A stretch of DNA of 64,000 nt from Ruegeria sp. R13_0 (GTDB taxonomy: Bacteria; Pseudomonadota; Alphaproteobacteria; Rhodobacterales; Rhodobacteraceae): positions 290,003 through 354,002 of the forward strand of contig NZ_JAGHRB010000003.1 in the NCBI RefSeq assembly GCF_017743995.1, given 5' to 3'. Position numbers and translations under genes: made by a program. Numbering within the stretch: position 1 is the first letter of the stretch; each line of letters starts with the position of its first letter. Positions 44,976-55,600 of the stretch are shown piece by piece. The notes under the pieces are model-generated. The model saw only the letters and a list, made by a program, of their open reading frames with translations, was not told where the DNA came from and made no database searches.

Positions 44976-45943
44976 TGCCCCATCTTCTGGTTGCCGGAAA
45001 GCTGCACTCTGCAGGTGTTGCCCGACTGGACGTCCTGCAGCGCGATGGGGTTGAAGTCACCTATATCGAGGAGATCTCCGAGGACTCGTACAGCAAGCAT
45101 ATCGAAACGGCGGATGCGCTGGTGGTTCGAACGCAACCGCTGTCCGCTGCAACGATTGAAAAAGCAAAGCACTTAAAAGTCGTCTCACGTCACGGCGTTG
45201 GCTATGACGCAGTCGATGTCAGCGCGCTGAATGCGCGTGGCATTGCTCTGACCATTGTCGGGGACGTCAACTCGGCTTCGGTGGCAGAACATGCAATGAT
45301 GCAGCTTCTGGCCTGCGCCAAACAGGCCATCCGGGCCGACCGTGCTGTTCGAGACCCCGCGCTCTGGGGCTGGCGCAACCGGCTGGAACAACGAGAGATC
45401 TCAGGGCGAAACCTGCTAATCATTGGCTATGGTCGCGCTGGCCAAAAACTGGCTCAGATGGCTTCGGGTTTTGACATGAAAGTTCGGGCCTATGATCCGT
45501 ATCTGCAAAACAAAGGGTGGCCCGAGGGCAACGTCCAACCTGCGTCCGATTTGCCGGAAGGGTTGGCTTGGGCCGATTGTTTGTCTCTCCACGTGCCACG
45601 CGGCGACGCCCCGTTGATCGCGGAAAAAGAGTTTGAACTGATGAAACCCGGCATGATCATTGCCAACACGGCACGCGGCGGTGTCGTCTGTGAAAGCGCG
45701 CTGTGCAAGGCGCTTGACAATGGCCAAGTCCATGCCGCAGGCCTCGATGTTTTTGAAATCGAACCGCCATCGCCCGAGATGACACTGGCCACCCGTGACA
45801 ATGCGCTATTGTCGCCACATATCGCGGGCCTTACGGAAGAGGCCAGCGAACGCATGGCGCTGGCGTCGATTGAAAACGCCCTGAACTACCTGGACCAGAC
45901 AATTGACCCTGATCTGGTTGTAAATCGGAATGCACTCACATGA
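44975..45943 (+). CDS. D-isomer-specific 2-hydroxyacid dehydrogenase
   Basis: 322 residues. SRHGVGYDAVDVSALNARGIALTIVGDVNSASVAEHAM (substrate Arg and conserved Gly), the Rossmann motif IIGYGRAGQKLAQ, NTARGGVVCESAL and SPHIAGLTEEASERM (catalytic His). It reduces or oxidises a 2-keto/2-hydroxy acid with NAD(P)H. Overlaps the neighbours: TGATG with the aldolase stop, ATGA with the next start. Confidence 0.9.
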   Translation: MPHLLVAGKLHSAGVARLDVLQRDGVEVTYIEEISEDSYSKHIETADALVVRTQPLSAATIEKAKHLKVVSRHGVGYDAVDVSALNARGIALTIVGDVNSASVAEHAMMQLLACAKQAIRADRAVRDPALWGWRNRLEQREISGRNLLIIGYGRAGQKLAQMASGFDMKVRAYDPYLQNKGWPEGNVQPASDLPEGLAWADCLSLHVPRGDAPLIAEKEFELMKPGMIIANTARGGVVCESALCKALDNGQVHAAGLDVFEIEPPSPEMTLATRDNALLSPHIAGLTEEASERMALASIENALNYLDQTIDPDLVVNRNALT

Positions 45944-47058
45944 CAGAAAAACCCAAACTCTCTATTGGTCTCATCGGATCAGGCTTTATGGGCAAGGCGC
46001 ATGTATTCGGGTTCGCTACCGCGCAGAAGGTATTCGACCTGCCCATGGACATTACGCTGCACACACTCGCCGATATTTCGGACGAGGTCGCTGCACGCGC
46101 CGCGCATGACTTCGGTTTTGCCCATGCAACCTCGAACTGGCGCGAGATGCTGGAGAACCCCGACATCGACGTGATCGATATCACTGCTCCCAATGCGCTG
46201 CACAAGGAAATGGCGATGGCGGCGATCGCAGCGGGTAAGCATGTCTATTGCGAAAAACCTCTGGCACCGCGCGCCTCGGACGCGGAGGAAATGGCCGAGG
46301 CGGCCGAGCGGGCAGGTGTCAAAACCCAAGTTGGGTTCAACTACATCTGCAACCCGATGATGAGGCTTGCAAAAGAAATGATCGAAGCCGGCGAGCTGGG
46401 CGAAATCAGATCCTACCGGGGCCTGCACGCGGAAGACTACATGGCGAATGCCGACGACCCTTTCACGTTTCGCCATGATCCAGCGGGTGGTGGAGCGCTT
46501 GCGGATCTGGGCAGCCATACACTCGCCACGGCAGAATATCTCCTGGGTCCGATCTGCGAAGTGATGGGGGATTGCGTCACCGCAATTTCCCAACGTCCAG
46601 ACGCCAAAGGTGGACAAAAGGCCATCGAAGTGGACGACATTGGCCGTGCCTTCCTGCGCTTTGCCAACGGTGCTTCGGGTTCGATTGAAGGTAACTGGAT
46701 CGCCACCGGGCGAAAGATGCAACACTACTTTGAGGTCCATGGCTCCAAGGGTGGTCTGATCTTTACTGGTGAGCGCCTGAACGAATTGCATTTCTATTCG
46801 GTTGAGGATGCACCGGGTCGCCGCGGGTTTCGCAAGATAGAAGCCGCCCCGGACCATCCACCTTATGGCAATTTTTGTGTCGCGCCAGGTCACCAGATTG
46901 GCTTCAATGACCTGAAAGCTAACGAAGTGGCGGGATTTGTGAATGCCATCGCGGGCCAGGGGAAAGAACCGTTTTCTTTCTGTGACGGGGTGCGCATTCA
47001 GACGCTGGTCGAACAAATCCAGAAATCTTCCGCGACAAGCGCATGGATTTCGGTATAG
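45940..47058 (+). CDS. Gfo/Idh/MocA family oxidoreductase (inositol-dehydrogenase-like)
   Basis: 372 residues. GLIGSGFMGKAHVFGFAT binds NAD(P), DVIDITAPNALHKEMAMAAIAAGKHVYCEKPLA is the EKP signature, and GGGALADLGSHTLATAEYLLG holds the catalytic Asp/His. The family oxidises sugars and inositols, including scyllo- and myo-inositol. It could supply the dehydrogenase step missing because of the broken iolG, but its length and C-terminal domain fit the longer scyllo-inositol dehydrogenase-like branch. Confidence 0.9.
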   Translation: MTEKPKLSIGLIGSGFMGKAHVFGFATAQKVFDLPMDITLHTLADISDEVAARAAHDFGFAHATSNWREMLENPDIDVIDITAPNALHKEMAMAAIAAGKHVYCEKPLAPRASDAEEMAEAAERAGVKTQVGFNYICNPMMRLAKEMIEAGELGEIRSYRGLHAEDYMANADDPFTFRHDPAGGGALADLGSHTLATAEYLLGPICEVMGDCVTAISQRPDAKGGQKAIEVDDIGRAFLRFANGASGSIEGNWIATGRKMQHYFEVHGSKGGLIFTGERLNELHFYSVEDAPGRRGFRKIEAAPDHPPYGNFCVAPGHQIGFNDLKANEVAGFVNAIAGQGKEPFSFCDGVRIQTLVEQIQKSSATSAWISV

Positions 47059-47095
47059 ACCACCTAAAACCGGGCAAGCAGCCAACAAGGATCAG

Positions 47096-47971
47096 ATGAC
47101 GCAACCTTCCCCTCCAACCGACTATGAAAGTCTGATCCGGCTCATCCATGACCGTCACGATAAGATGAGCCGGACATATGGCAAGATTGCAGTCTATCTG
47201 ACCCAAAACCCCAATGACGTGGCAGTCCGTTCGGTCAATGCCATCGCAGAGCAATGCGGAATTCACGCCTCAAGCTTTGTTCGCTTTGCACAATCGCTCG
47301 GGTATTCCGGGTTCAAGGATCTGCAGGCGCTGTTCCAGCAAAGGCTGGCGACAGCCGCGCCGGGTTTCGAATCCCGCGTCAATGCGCTCGAACAGGAAAT
47401 GAAGGCCCGCGAAGATTCGTCAGAGGAAGACTTTTTTCGAGATCTCGTGATCAGTGATATCGCGTCCGTTCAGGGGCTGCTCGACGACATACCCAAAAGC
47501 AACCTGTCCAAAGCGGCAGAGATCTTAGGGGACGCAGACACAGTTTTTCTTCTGGGGCAACTCCGTGCAGCTCCTGTCGTCGAAATGCTTCGCTATCTGT
47601 TGACCATGGTCGGCAAGAAATGTCTTCTGCTTGATCCCAGCGGCGGGCTGGCGACGCATATTGCAAAAACCGTTGGCCCTAAGGATGCGCTCTTGGCGGT
47701 ATCTTTTCGGTTTTACGCAAATGAAGTTGTCTCAATTACCGAAGACATGGCCAACCGTAAGGTTCCCATAGTCGCGATTTCGGATAGCACCCTATCTCCG
47801 CTGGCGAAGTCGGCCGATGTGCTGTTTGCGGTGCCCGAAAACAAAAGCCTGATTGCACGATCCCTGACTGCACCCATTTGTCTCGCGCAGGCAATTGTCG
47901 TTGCGGTGGCTACCCGCGAAAGCAAGTCGGCGAAGGTAGAGATTCCCACTGTCACCAGTTTGCAGTCGTAG
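47096..47971 (+). CDS. MurR/RpiR family transcriptional regulator
   Basis: About 291 residues from ATG 47096 (AAGGATCAG upstream). N-terminal helix-turn-helix of the RpiR type (YGKIAVYLTQNPNDVAVRSVNAIAEQCGIHASSFVRFAQSLGYSGFKDLQ, about 30-80), then a SIS sugar-phosphate-binding domain (AEILGDADTVFLLGQLRAAPVVEML, and AVSFRFYANEVVSITEDMA). RpiR regulators of inositol genes respond to a pathway intermediate. Last gene of the operon; the palindromes at 42603-42649 are probable sites. Confidence 0.9.
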   Translation: MTQPSPPTDYESLIRLIHDRHDKMSRTYGKIAVYLTQNPNDVAVRSVNAIAEQCGIHASSFVRFAQSLGYSGFKDLQALFQQRLATAAPGFESRVNALEQEMKAREDSSEEDFFRDLVISDIASVQGLLDDIPKSNLSKAAEILGDADTVFLLGQLRAAPVVEMLRYLLTMVGKKCLLLDPSGGLATHIAKTVGPKDALLAVSFRFYANEVVSITEDMANRKVPIVAISDSTLSPLAKSADVLFAVPENKSLIARSLTAPICLAQAIVVAVATRESKSAKVEIPTVTSLQS

Positions 47972-48484
47972 TGCCAGTGTTAGATCAATATTTGCGAGAT
48001 CGAGTGGCGCGCATCAGCGCAATCAGAATGTCATGCTTGACCGCTAACAAGTTTTCCGTTGGTTCGTCGCATTAGCGAAGGGACTGTTTGAAGCCAGGCG
48101 AGATCGACCCAATTGAATGGGTGGCTGGGCGAATCCTGCTGAATTTGCGTATTTTGATACTGCAGGGGCGAGAGTTTTCTACGTAAACTCACTCTGCGCC
48201 AACGAAGGGCGGCTCTGTCCCGAGGTTTTTTAGTTCGGGCAGCAACGGAGTTCACGCATCCAGCGGATGGCAACAAAGCGGGCTGCGGCTGCGGCAACCG
48301 AGTAAGGCGCTGAGGGTCTGCTATTGGGCGCCCCATCGGTGATCGAAGGCAGCAACGCGCGATTTGTACCCCTTCATGCGTCGCAAGAAGTCAACAGAGC
48401 GGACAGAGCCGCTGTTTGCTTTCGCAAAATAGAATCTATGCTTCTGGGTGGTTTACGGCCCAAAGTTGAGCCGCAAACCCTTGT
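47972..48484. other. Intergenic, nothing firm recognised
   Basis: 513 bp between convergent operons. No frame with convincing codon use. Both the right end of the rpiR operon and the end of the PhzF gene need terminators, but no strong hairpin with a T-run is seen. Confidence 0.4.
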
Positions 48485-49666
48485 TTAGTGTGTCTCAAGC
48501 GAGATATGAACATCCATCTCAGCGTCGGGATCAAAATCGCTGAGGTCCATGACGGAAAAGAACATCGCACACACGGGCGAATCCATCTCTTTCCTGACCA
48601 CGTCCAGATAGTCTTCGTGGCTTCGGAACTGCACGATATCGAGATAAGTGCCGTCGGGTTTGCGAACAAGTTCACGGCGCAGCACGCCTGCTTCATGTGC
48701 GACAAAGTCCCGTTGGAAAACCGCCGAAGCCGCCAGTAGATCCGCCTCGGTTTTGCCCTCGGCCAATTTGATCGGCGCAAGAATGGTAACGGGCGATTTG
48801 TGCTCGCCTTTGCGAGATGTTGCGTCCGCTTCGATGATCCGAGTCGTTCCCGAGACGCGAATTCCCTCTCCGCGTATGGTGCTGAACTCTGTTTTCAGGA
48901 GCGACCTTGCGCCCATATCCTCTCCTTGCACGATGTTGATCTCGCCGTCATGGGGCCATCCAATGTCGCGCAGATATCCAGACAGTGCGGCGGCGGCGGC
49001 CCCTGTTGCGGGGTCTTCGGGCACGCCCCCGGTCGCAAAGGCATTGCGGCTGTGGAAACGCCGTGGCGTTTCCGCCCACAAGAGGCTGATCGTCGTCAGG
49101 TCATACCCTCGCATGAGCTCTGCGCCTTTGGTCAAATCATACGACATCCCGGCAAGTGTCAGCCTGTCGTGAAGCGTGAGGATCAGGTGATTGTTCCCGG
49201 CATTGGCGAGTGCCGGTGGCAGAGCATCGTCAAGGTCAGTTACGTCTAATTCAAAGAGCGCAAGCGCAGCCTTCAACAAATCCGGGTCCGCTTTGGCGCT
49301 GTGGGTGGGCGGAGATGTCAGGGTTGCGCTGCCGTCATCTTTGGTTTCGACACTGATGCGACCCGAGTTCAGGTCAAGCTGAAACAGCCCCGGTCCCTCG
49401 CGCGCAGTCAGAGCATTGCCCAATGCAATTGTGGCGTGTCCGCAGAACGCCACTTCTTCCTCGGGTGAGAAAAACCGCACGCGCCACCCGTCGGCTTGAG
49501 GCGCGGCAAAGACGGTTTCGGAGTATCCGACTTCTCTTGCGAGATGCTGCATTTCGGCCTCAGACGGAAGGGTTTCACCAATCACGACACCCGCGGGGTT
49601 GCCGCCTTCGGAGCCATCAGAGAAAGCCGCGACACGCAGAATGTTTGGGGTCCCTGTATCTTTCAT
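48485..49666 (-). CDS. PhzF-family protein fused to an ABM-like C-terminal domain
   Basis: About 393 residues from ATG 49664-49666. Residues 1-280 are a PhzF/DapF-like isomerase: GGNPAGVVI, EVGYSETVFAAP (catalytic Glu), EEEVAFCGHATIALGNAL and GGVPEDPATGAAAAALSGYL. PhzF proteins usually end at about 260-300 residues. Here about 110 further residues (SPVTILAPIKLAEGKTEADL ... YLDIVQFRSHEDYLDVV) resemble a small dimeric alpha/beta barrel of the ABM/NIPSNAP sort. Fusion rather than frame slip is indicated by even coding throughout. Substrate unknown. Confidence 0.82.
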   Translation of the reverse strand: MKDTGTPNILRVAAFSDGSEGGNPAGVVIGETLPSEAEMQHLAREVGYSETVFAAPQADGWRVRFFSPEEEVAFCGHATIALGNALTAREGPGLFQLDLNSGRISVETKDDGSATLTSPPTHSAKADPDLLKAALALFELDVTDLDDALPPALANAGNNHLILTLHDRLTLAGMSYDLTKGAELMRGYDLTTISLLWAETPRRFHSRNAFATGGVPEDPATGAAAAALSGYLRDIGWPHDGEINIVQGEDMGARSLLKTEFSTIRGEGIRVSGTTRIIEADATSRKGEHKSPVTILAPIKLAEGKTEADLLAASAVFQRDFVAHEAGVLRRELVRKPDGTYLDIVQFRSHEDYLDVVRKEMDSPVCAMFFSVMDLSDFDPDAEMDVHISLETH

Positions 49667-49749
49667 GGGTTTGATCCTTTTCAACCGTTGCAATCCAGGA
49701 ACGGACAGCCAAAACCCTTGGAGGCGCGACTGAACGGTTCCAATTGACC

Positions 49750-49769
49750 CCGGCGGAATGTTCCGCCGG
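49750..49769 (-). terminator. Palindromic hairpin downstream of the secreted hydrolase gene
   Basis: CCGGCGGAA-TG-TTCCGCCGG, a perfect inverted repeat with 9-bp arms, 12 bp past the hydrolase stop on the minus strand. Likely terminator or mRNA end structure; it is also close to the PhzF gene promoter. Confidence 0.6.
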
Positions 49770-49781
49770 AGCTGAGTTTGG

Positions 49782-50744
49782 TCACTTGTTTATCCGGGCC
49801 AGAAAGTCCTGCATCTCGGCAGCGATGACATCGCCATATTCCTCGAGCGCAAAGTGCCCCGTCTCAAGTAGATGGAATTCCACGTCGTTGAGATCGGCTT
49901 TGTAAGGATGCGCGCCTTCGGCCGGGAAAATGTGATCATTCTTTCCCCAGACAATCAGCGCCGGAGGCTGGTGTTCCCGGAACAAGGCCTGCCACTTGGG
50001 ATATTCGGTGACATTGGTGCCGTAATCCAGAAACATCTCCAGTTGCACCTCTTGGTTCCCCGGCCGGTCCAGCAGGTACTGGACGTGCCAGAAATTGTCG
50101 GGGTTCACCGTCGAGACATCGCCAACACCGTGGGTGAATTGCCATTTGGTGGCGTCCAGCGTCAGGAAGCCACGCAATGCATCGCCATTTTCCTCGCTGG
50201 GGTCGGCCCAATAAGTCTTGATCGGGTCCCAAAACTCGCGCAGGCCTTCGTCATAGGCGTTGCCGTTCTGAATGACAAAACCGGTGACCCTTTCGGGATG
50301 CTCGGCGAACATGCGGTAGCCGATAGGCGCACCGTAATCCATCAGATAGACCGAGTAGGCGTCCACCCCTTTGGCATCGATCAAACGCGTAATGGAGTTT
50401 GCCGCGTTGGCAAAGCTGTAGTCATAGCTGTCGGCAGGCGGCATGTCCGACGCGCCAAAGCCGACATAGTCCGGGGCAATCACGTGGTAGTCTTCGGCCA
50501 GGACCGGGATCAGCTCGCGGAACATGTGCGAAGAGGTGGGGAACCCATGGAGCAGCAGGACCGTGGGATTCGACGGGTCGCCCGCCTCGCGATAGGCGAT
50601 GGTTTGGCCCTCGATCTCCATCGATTTCATGTCCACGGCAAAGGGGCTTTCAGCAGCGACAGCGCTGTTTGGCTGGATCGCTGGCAGCAGCGTGGCGCCG
50701 GTCAGCAGCGCTGCGAGAACGGGAATGCGCAAATATTGTTTCAT
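49782..50744 (-). CDS. Secreted alpha/beta hydrolase (haloalkane dehalogenase/epoxide hydrolase type)
   Basis: 320 residues with a signal peptide (about 1-30, ending AAVAAES-like). [41 protein letters not shown] is the family core. The nucleophile position reads [14 protein letters not shown], so Asp replaces Ser as in haloalkane dehalogenases and epoxide hydrolases. [11 protein letters not shown] and [14 protein letters not shown] give the acid and catalytic His. It is followed upstream by the flavin-type oxidase gene on the same strand (13 bp gap). Confidence 0.88.
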   Translation of the reverse strand: MKQYLRIPVLAALLTGATLLPAIQPNSAVAAESPFAVDMKSMEIEGQTIAYREAGDPSNPTVLLLHGFPTSSHMFRELIPVLAEDYHVIAPDYVGFGASDMPPADSYDYSFANAANSITRLIDAKGVDAYSVYLMDYGAPIGYRMFAEHPERVTGFVIQNGNAYDEGLREFWDPIKTYWADPSEENGDALRGFLTLDATKWQFTHGVGDVSTVNPDNFWHVQYLLDRPGNQEVQLEMFLDYGTNVTEYPKWQALFREHQPPALIVWGKNDHIFPAEGAHPYKADLNDVEFHLLETGHFALEEYGDVIAAEMQDFLARINK

Positions 50745-50757
50745 GTTTCAGGTCCTT

Positions 50758-51399
50758 TCAGGATTTGGGTGGGGTGCCAGACACTGTAGAGGCGCGCATG
50801 GCAATGTTTTCGGCCCTCAGGGCCTCGTTTTCGCGGTGCAGGGCCGCAATCTCTTGGTGCGTCTCATCAATGGTGAGGCGCCGTGGAATATGGCTGGGGC
50901 AGTTCCAGTCGAAGGCTTCGACGGTGATGAGCACCGCGCGCTCGGGGCGGGCCCGATAAGACGGGTCGTGGAGCTGATCCAGAATTTCGGGATTGTCGGC
51001 GCCTTCGACCAAGCGGGTCCGCCCCCACAGCTTCAGGCGACGGCGATTGGGGTAGTCCACAAGGATCATCGACAGGCGATCGTTGCCAGACAGGTTCCCT
51101 GTGCTGATATACTGCCGGTTACCGCGAAAATCGGCATACCCGAGCGTTCTGGATGACAACACCTTCAGAAAGCCGATCGGACCGCCGCGAAACTGCACAT
51201 AGGGCCACCCGGTCTGTGACACCGTCGCCTGATAGAACCCGTCACGAGCGGTGATGAAGTCGACCTCTTGGGGCCCCAGTTCATCGAGGGAGGTCTCGTC
51301 GCCAGACAGGAACCTGGTGTAGCCATCAGCAGAGCCCATCCGGGATTGCTGTGACCGTACTGCAGGCGTAAAGGCGATGGTCGCAAAGGCGCGTGCCAT
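50758..51399 (-). CDS. Pyridoxamine 5'-phosphate oxidase-like flavoprotein
   Basis: About 213 residues from ATG 51397-51399 (GAAAGGAAAACGCC upstream). VDFITARDGFYQATVSQTGWPYVQFRGGPIGFLKVLS and YISTGNLSGNDRLSMILVDYPNRRRLKLWGRTRLVEG are the split-barrel FMN-binding family. The C terminus is a coiled helix (HQEIAALHRENEALRAEN). The reaction is unknown. It sits between the hydrolase and a divergent LysR gene, likely one regulated operon. Confidence 0.85.
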   Translation of the reverse strand: MARAFATIAFTPAVRSQQSRMGSADGYTRFLSGDETSLDELGPQEVDFITARDGFYQATVSQTGWPYVQFRGGPIGFLKVLSSRTLGYADFRGNRQYISTGNLSGNDRLSMILVDYPNRRRLKLWGRTRLVEGADNPEILDQLHDPSYRARPERAVLITVEAFDWNCPSHIPRRLTIDETHQEIAALHRENEALRAENIAMRASTVSGTPPKS

Positions 51400-51540
51400 G
51401 GCGTTTTCCTTTCGGATACTCATTAGTTTTCTTAAGTGGAAGGCCGGGTCGGGCTGTTTCTGATTGCAAATTTACGCTTTGATCCGCAAATTGACAAACG
51501 ACGATGTCTATCGCAGGGTTAGAAAAAATAAGTCATAGTG

Positions 51541-52488
51541 ATGAACCGGAAAAACTATCCCCTGAACGCGCTGCGCGCCTTTGAAGCGGCGGCACGCCAC
51601 CTCAGCTTTGTTGCTGCAGCCGAAGAGCTTTCCGTAACCCCGGCCGCGATCAGCCACCAAATCAAGAAGCTCGAAGACTTTCTCGGCGTCCCGCTGTTTC
51701 GCCGTAGGACGCGCGGCCTTGTCCTGGTCGAAGCGGGACAGCTCTTGGCCAAAGAGCTGAACGTGGTGTTCGTCAGCCTCGACCGTGCGATGGAGCACGT
51801 GATGGAGGCAGACAAAGGCGGCTCGCTGGCGTTGACCGTCGCGCCCACATTCGCCGCGATGTGGTTGATCCCGCGGCTACAGAAATTCTACGCGCAACAC
51901 CCGGCCATCGACGTCCGTATTTCGACGAGCTTGGGTCTGGTGGATTTTCAACGAGACGACTTTGACGCCGCCATCCGACTGGGTCACGGACAATGGCCCG
52001 GCGTTAAAGCCATCAAGCTCTTCGATGAATCCGTCATTCCGATGTGCAGCCCCAGCCTTCTGGAAGGTCCAAACGCCATTCGGACACCGTCCGATCTCAG
52101 AAAACATGTGCTTCTGCACAATCACTCGATGGACTTCGATCCCAATGCCCCAACTTGGCAGACCTGGCTTGACGCAAGTGGCACAAGCGACGTTGACGCC
52201 TCGCATGGGATGCACTTCAGCTTGCCGGACCATGGGTTACAGGCCGCCATTGATGGCGCTGGCGTTGTGCTTGGATGGAGATTTCTGTCGGCAAAAGATG
52301 TCCAGGCCGGACGCGTGGTCGAACTGTTCGACCTGGCAATTCCTCTTGGGTCAACGTTTTATCTTGTTTATCCCGAGGCGCATTCTCGGCGGCCGAATAT
52401 CGCCGCTCTTCGCGACTGGATGTTACGCGAACTGAAAGTCCCCTCGGTCGTGCCGACCCTGGGTCCTCCACCGCAGAGCAGCGCTTAA
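51541..52488 (+). CDS. LysR family transcriptional regulator (GcvA-like)
   Basis: About 315 residues; ATG 51541 is preferred to GTG 51538. LNALRAFEAAARHLSFVAAAEELSVTPAAISHQIKKLEDFLGVPLFRRRTRGL is the GcvA-like DNA-binding domain. The effector domain follows (SLALTVAPTFAAMWLIPRLQ). It is divergent from the oxidase/hydrolase operon with about 140 bp shared, the usual LysR arrangement. Confidence 0.92.
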   Translation: MNRKNYPLNALRAFEAAARHLSFVAAAEELSVTPAAISHQIKKLEDFLGVPLFRRRTRGLVLVEAGQLLAKELNVVFVSLDRAMEHVMEADKGGSLALTVAPTFAAMWLIPRLQKFYAQHPAIDVRISTSLGLVDFQRDDFDAAIRLGHGQWPGVKAIKLFDESVIPMCSPSLLEGPNAIRTPSDLRKHVLLHNHSMDFDPNAPTWQTWLDASGTSDVDASHGMHFSLPDHGLQAAIDGAGVVLGWRFLSAKDVQAGRVVELFDLAIPLGSTFYLVYPEAHSRRPNIAALRDWMLRELKVPSVVPTLGPPPQSSA

Positions 52489-52699
52489 ATACAAGCTGCC
52501 TTAGCAGTATTGCGACCATTCAGCTTTGTCATCAGGACCCACTGGGGATTCAAGTTCGTCCTGAGTCGGCGCGGTAGAAACACAGGGTTTGAAGAAATTT
52601 GAATGTCTGCTCCCAAAGTTCTGAATCTGCTGTCTCGCAACCGCAGAGAAGGTCTGCTTCCCGCCCTACTTGCCGTTCTGGTACTTTCCGAAAACCCTT

Positions 52700-55600
52700 T
52701 CAGCCCCTTTTGACCTCTTCGAATACCAGTTCAGGCACCACGACTTCCCAATTGGCGCGTTTCATCAGGTGATGAAAACGCTCATCGGCATCTTCCAAAC
52801 GCCAATTTATGATGGCCGCGATCTCGCCGGTGACAAAGTTCATGCCCATCGGGGGCGAGAATGCCTTTGCCATCCGCCCGAGGACCCGTCCCTGAAAATC
52901 CTCGATCTGCCAGCGATCTCCGACACTGGCGAGGTTGATTGGCGCACCGACCTGCGCTTCAGCGATCGCGTCATGAACAATGTGTCGATCAACTTGGCGC
53001 CCTGAGAACGACAAGTCGACCATCTTCATTTCTGGCGATTGAAAGAACCGGCGCGGGCCGGGGACTGTCGCCAAGTCGGGCACCACTTGCCGCTTAACGA
53101 CGGAAGGCGACTCGGTGGGAAGGTATTCGTGATTGTCGTTACTCATGACGATCAAATTGCGCCGCGCTCGTGTCATGGCGACATAGAACAAACGCCTCGG
53201 CGCGTCCTGATCTTCGTTTCGCGAGGGCCGTTCCCAACCGCCATCCAGGATCACGACATCGTCAAATTCGAGACCTTTCGCGCTGTGCGCCGTCAACAAT
53301 TTGAGACCACGCTGCTCGCCCCATGAATCCTTCGACCATTCAGCAAACCATTCGATCACATCAGAGCTCGGAAGCGCTTTGCCATCAACTTCACGCGCAA
53401 GTTGCCCAAGTCCCTCACCTATCCGGTCAGTCCAACGGCTTGTGGGTATCGCATTCAGGGTTTCAGTAAGGTCGCCCAAGCTGACTAAAGCTGTGTGCCT
53501 CTCGCGTAGACCACCGATGAACCTCCGCATCTCACGGGTGCGCCACACACTCGGCAGGTTTTCGTTCGCCATTTCGACTGGAATTCCATGCGCCTCGGCA
53601 AAGTCGCGGACTGGCAGAAGCTTGCGCCAATCTCGAGAAATGATTGCTGCGCCCCTCCAGCTCCAATCCGGGATCAGTTTTGACAGGCGGAGCATCTCGT
53701 CGACCGCCGCAAGGGCCTGAGCGTCATTTCCGGCCGGGCAGCCAAGGATTTGGACCCGCCCCTGCGCAACCGGATCGAGGCTTTCCATGATACCCCCGGC
53801 GGGGTCCTTTTGCCGCGATTTGTCGACAGTAATCCCATGCCCTGTTTTCATACGTTCCCGAGATCCTTCGATCACGGCGTTCGCTGCGCTGATGACGTTT
53901 TTCGACGAGCGGTAATTGTCGGTCAGAAAGACCGGCTTGGCTGAATAATCCTGTTCGAATTGCCGGATGTGGCGCACCGATGCGCCGGCAAACGCATAGA
54001 TATTCTGGTCGTCATCGCCGACCGCGAACAGGCTGATCCGTTGATCGGGGTCGTCGATACTGCGACCGGCCACCGCTGCGATCAAGGCGTATTCCTCGGG
54101 TCCCACGTCCTGATATTCATCCACGAGAATCCATCGGAACCCTTGGATCAAGGTCTCTCGCAAGGCTTCGGCCTCGATTTTGTCCAGCCCGTCGCCGCGC
54201 AAGAGACGTGCCGCATCAATCAGAAGCGTCTTGAAATCAGGTTCATCGGCCGCCACCCGTCCGGCGAAACTCGCGCCAACCAACCTCATGGCTAAGGCAT
54301 GGATGGTCAAGACCGTCACGAAGCGAGCATCTTCGCCGATCAGTAGACGCAAGCGTTCCCGGATCTCGGCGGCTGCGTGGCGATTGTACGCGAGCACCAG
54401 TATTCCATTTGGATCTTCGCGTTTTATCCTGACCAGATAGGCAACGCGATGGACCAGTACGCGTGTCTTGCCCGATCCCGGCCCTGCGAGAACAAGGACA
54501 TTGGTCTGTTCGCGGTCGTCACGCACGATCTGCTCTTGTGTCGCATTCCCCAGATTGTCGACGATCTCGGCGTAAGACTGAGGCGTTGCCTGCCGTCGGA
54601 ACTCTGAAATCTTCCCCGGCATCCAAGCTTTCATGAAGTCGGACTGCTCCATTTCGAAATAGTCATGCGCGAGCTGCTGGGCCTGATCGATATCGTCGAT
54701 TCCCTTGCTCGCGTAAGCCGCCATCACGTGGGTCTGGACGGTCTGTTCGGTGTAATGGTCTTCGAGCGGCGCGAAATGTTGGGTGGTAAAAGCGCCGCCT
54801 TTCGGATTGATGTGCAACGTCATGGCGGATCGGAACACGGACAATCCCTTGCCCAGAGTCACCACCTGCTGTTCGTGCAGCCATAGAAGCGCCCGGTCCA
54901 TCAGTTTTGCTGGATCATTGACAGACGCTCGCAACAGCGCATCGCTGTTGATCGCTGCAAGAAGGTCGCCAAGCGTGGTCTCGACAGGAACGTCTTTCCG
55001 ACGCAGACCTGCCTGAACCTTGTTTATCAAGTGTGAAACCAAACGCTCTGCGGCCTGCCTGCGAAGTTGAGCGGTCTGTTCGATAACCCCCCATGATCTT
55101 TGCATTCGCACCATGACACTGCCTTTGGAGACCTTGCGCAGGCCAATATTGCCTTTTCCGCCATCCATGTCGCGGCCATCCTGCGCCATCCCGCGGAGCA
55201 ACCCCTCGACAATATCGGGCCGCACGGAGGCGTGTCCCCGCTCCCGCAAGGCCTGCGCCACTGAGGCCAGATGGCAGGGCACAGCCTCATTGATGTCCGC
55301 GTCTGGCGCTTGCTCTCTAAGGATCGCAATCAGGTCAGCTTCCAACCGGGATGCCGCTTGGAATCGTTTCGGCGAGGCATTCTCGACGCGCACATGCACG
55401 AAGATGGTGATGTTTGTATCATCCTTTGCAATCCCCAGGGCCTCGAGATCCGCCAAAGCTTTGCGAACGCCCGACATCGTCAGTCCAGTGACCCCGCAGA
55501 GCTCGTCCGTGGTGATGCCCTCTTCCTGCGGCGCGTTGATGATATGCAGCACGATGGCGGCCAGATCCTCGCGCCGCCGCTCGGTGATCTCAGCGGATGC

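Noticed and set aside
45979..47088. 369-codon open frame antisense to the Gfo/Idh/MocA gene
   Set aside because: It mirrors a well-conserved gene with clear motifs; such long antisense frames are common in GC-rich DNA. It has no family features.
52489..52699. Right attachment site near ACTGGGGATTCAAG
   Set aside because: It shares only a few bases with the tRNA-Gln 3' end (CTGGGGTGGTAGGATTCG) and cannot be called a duplicate.
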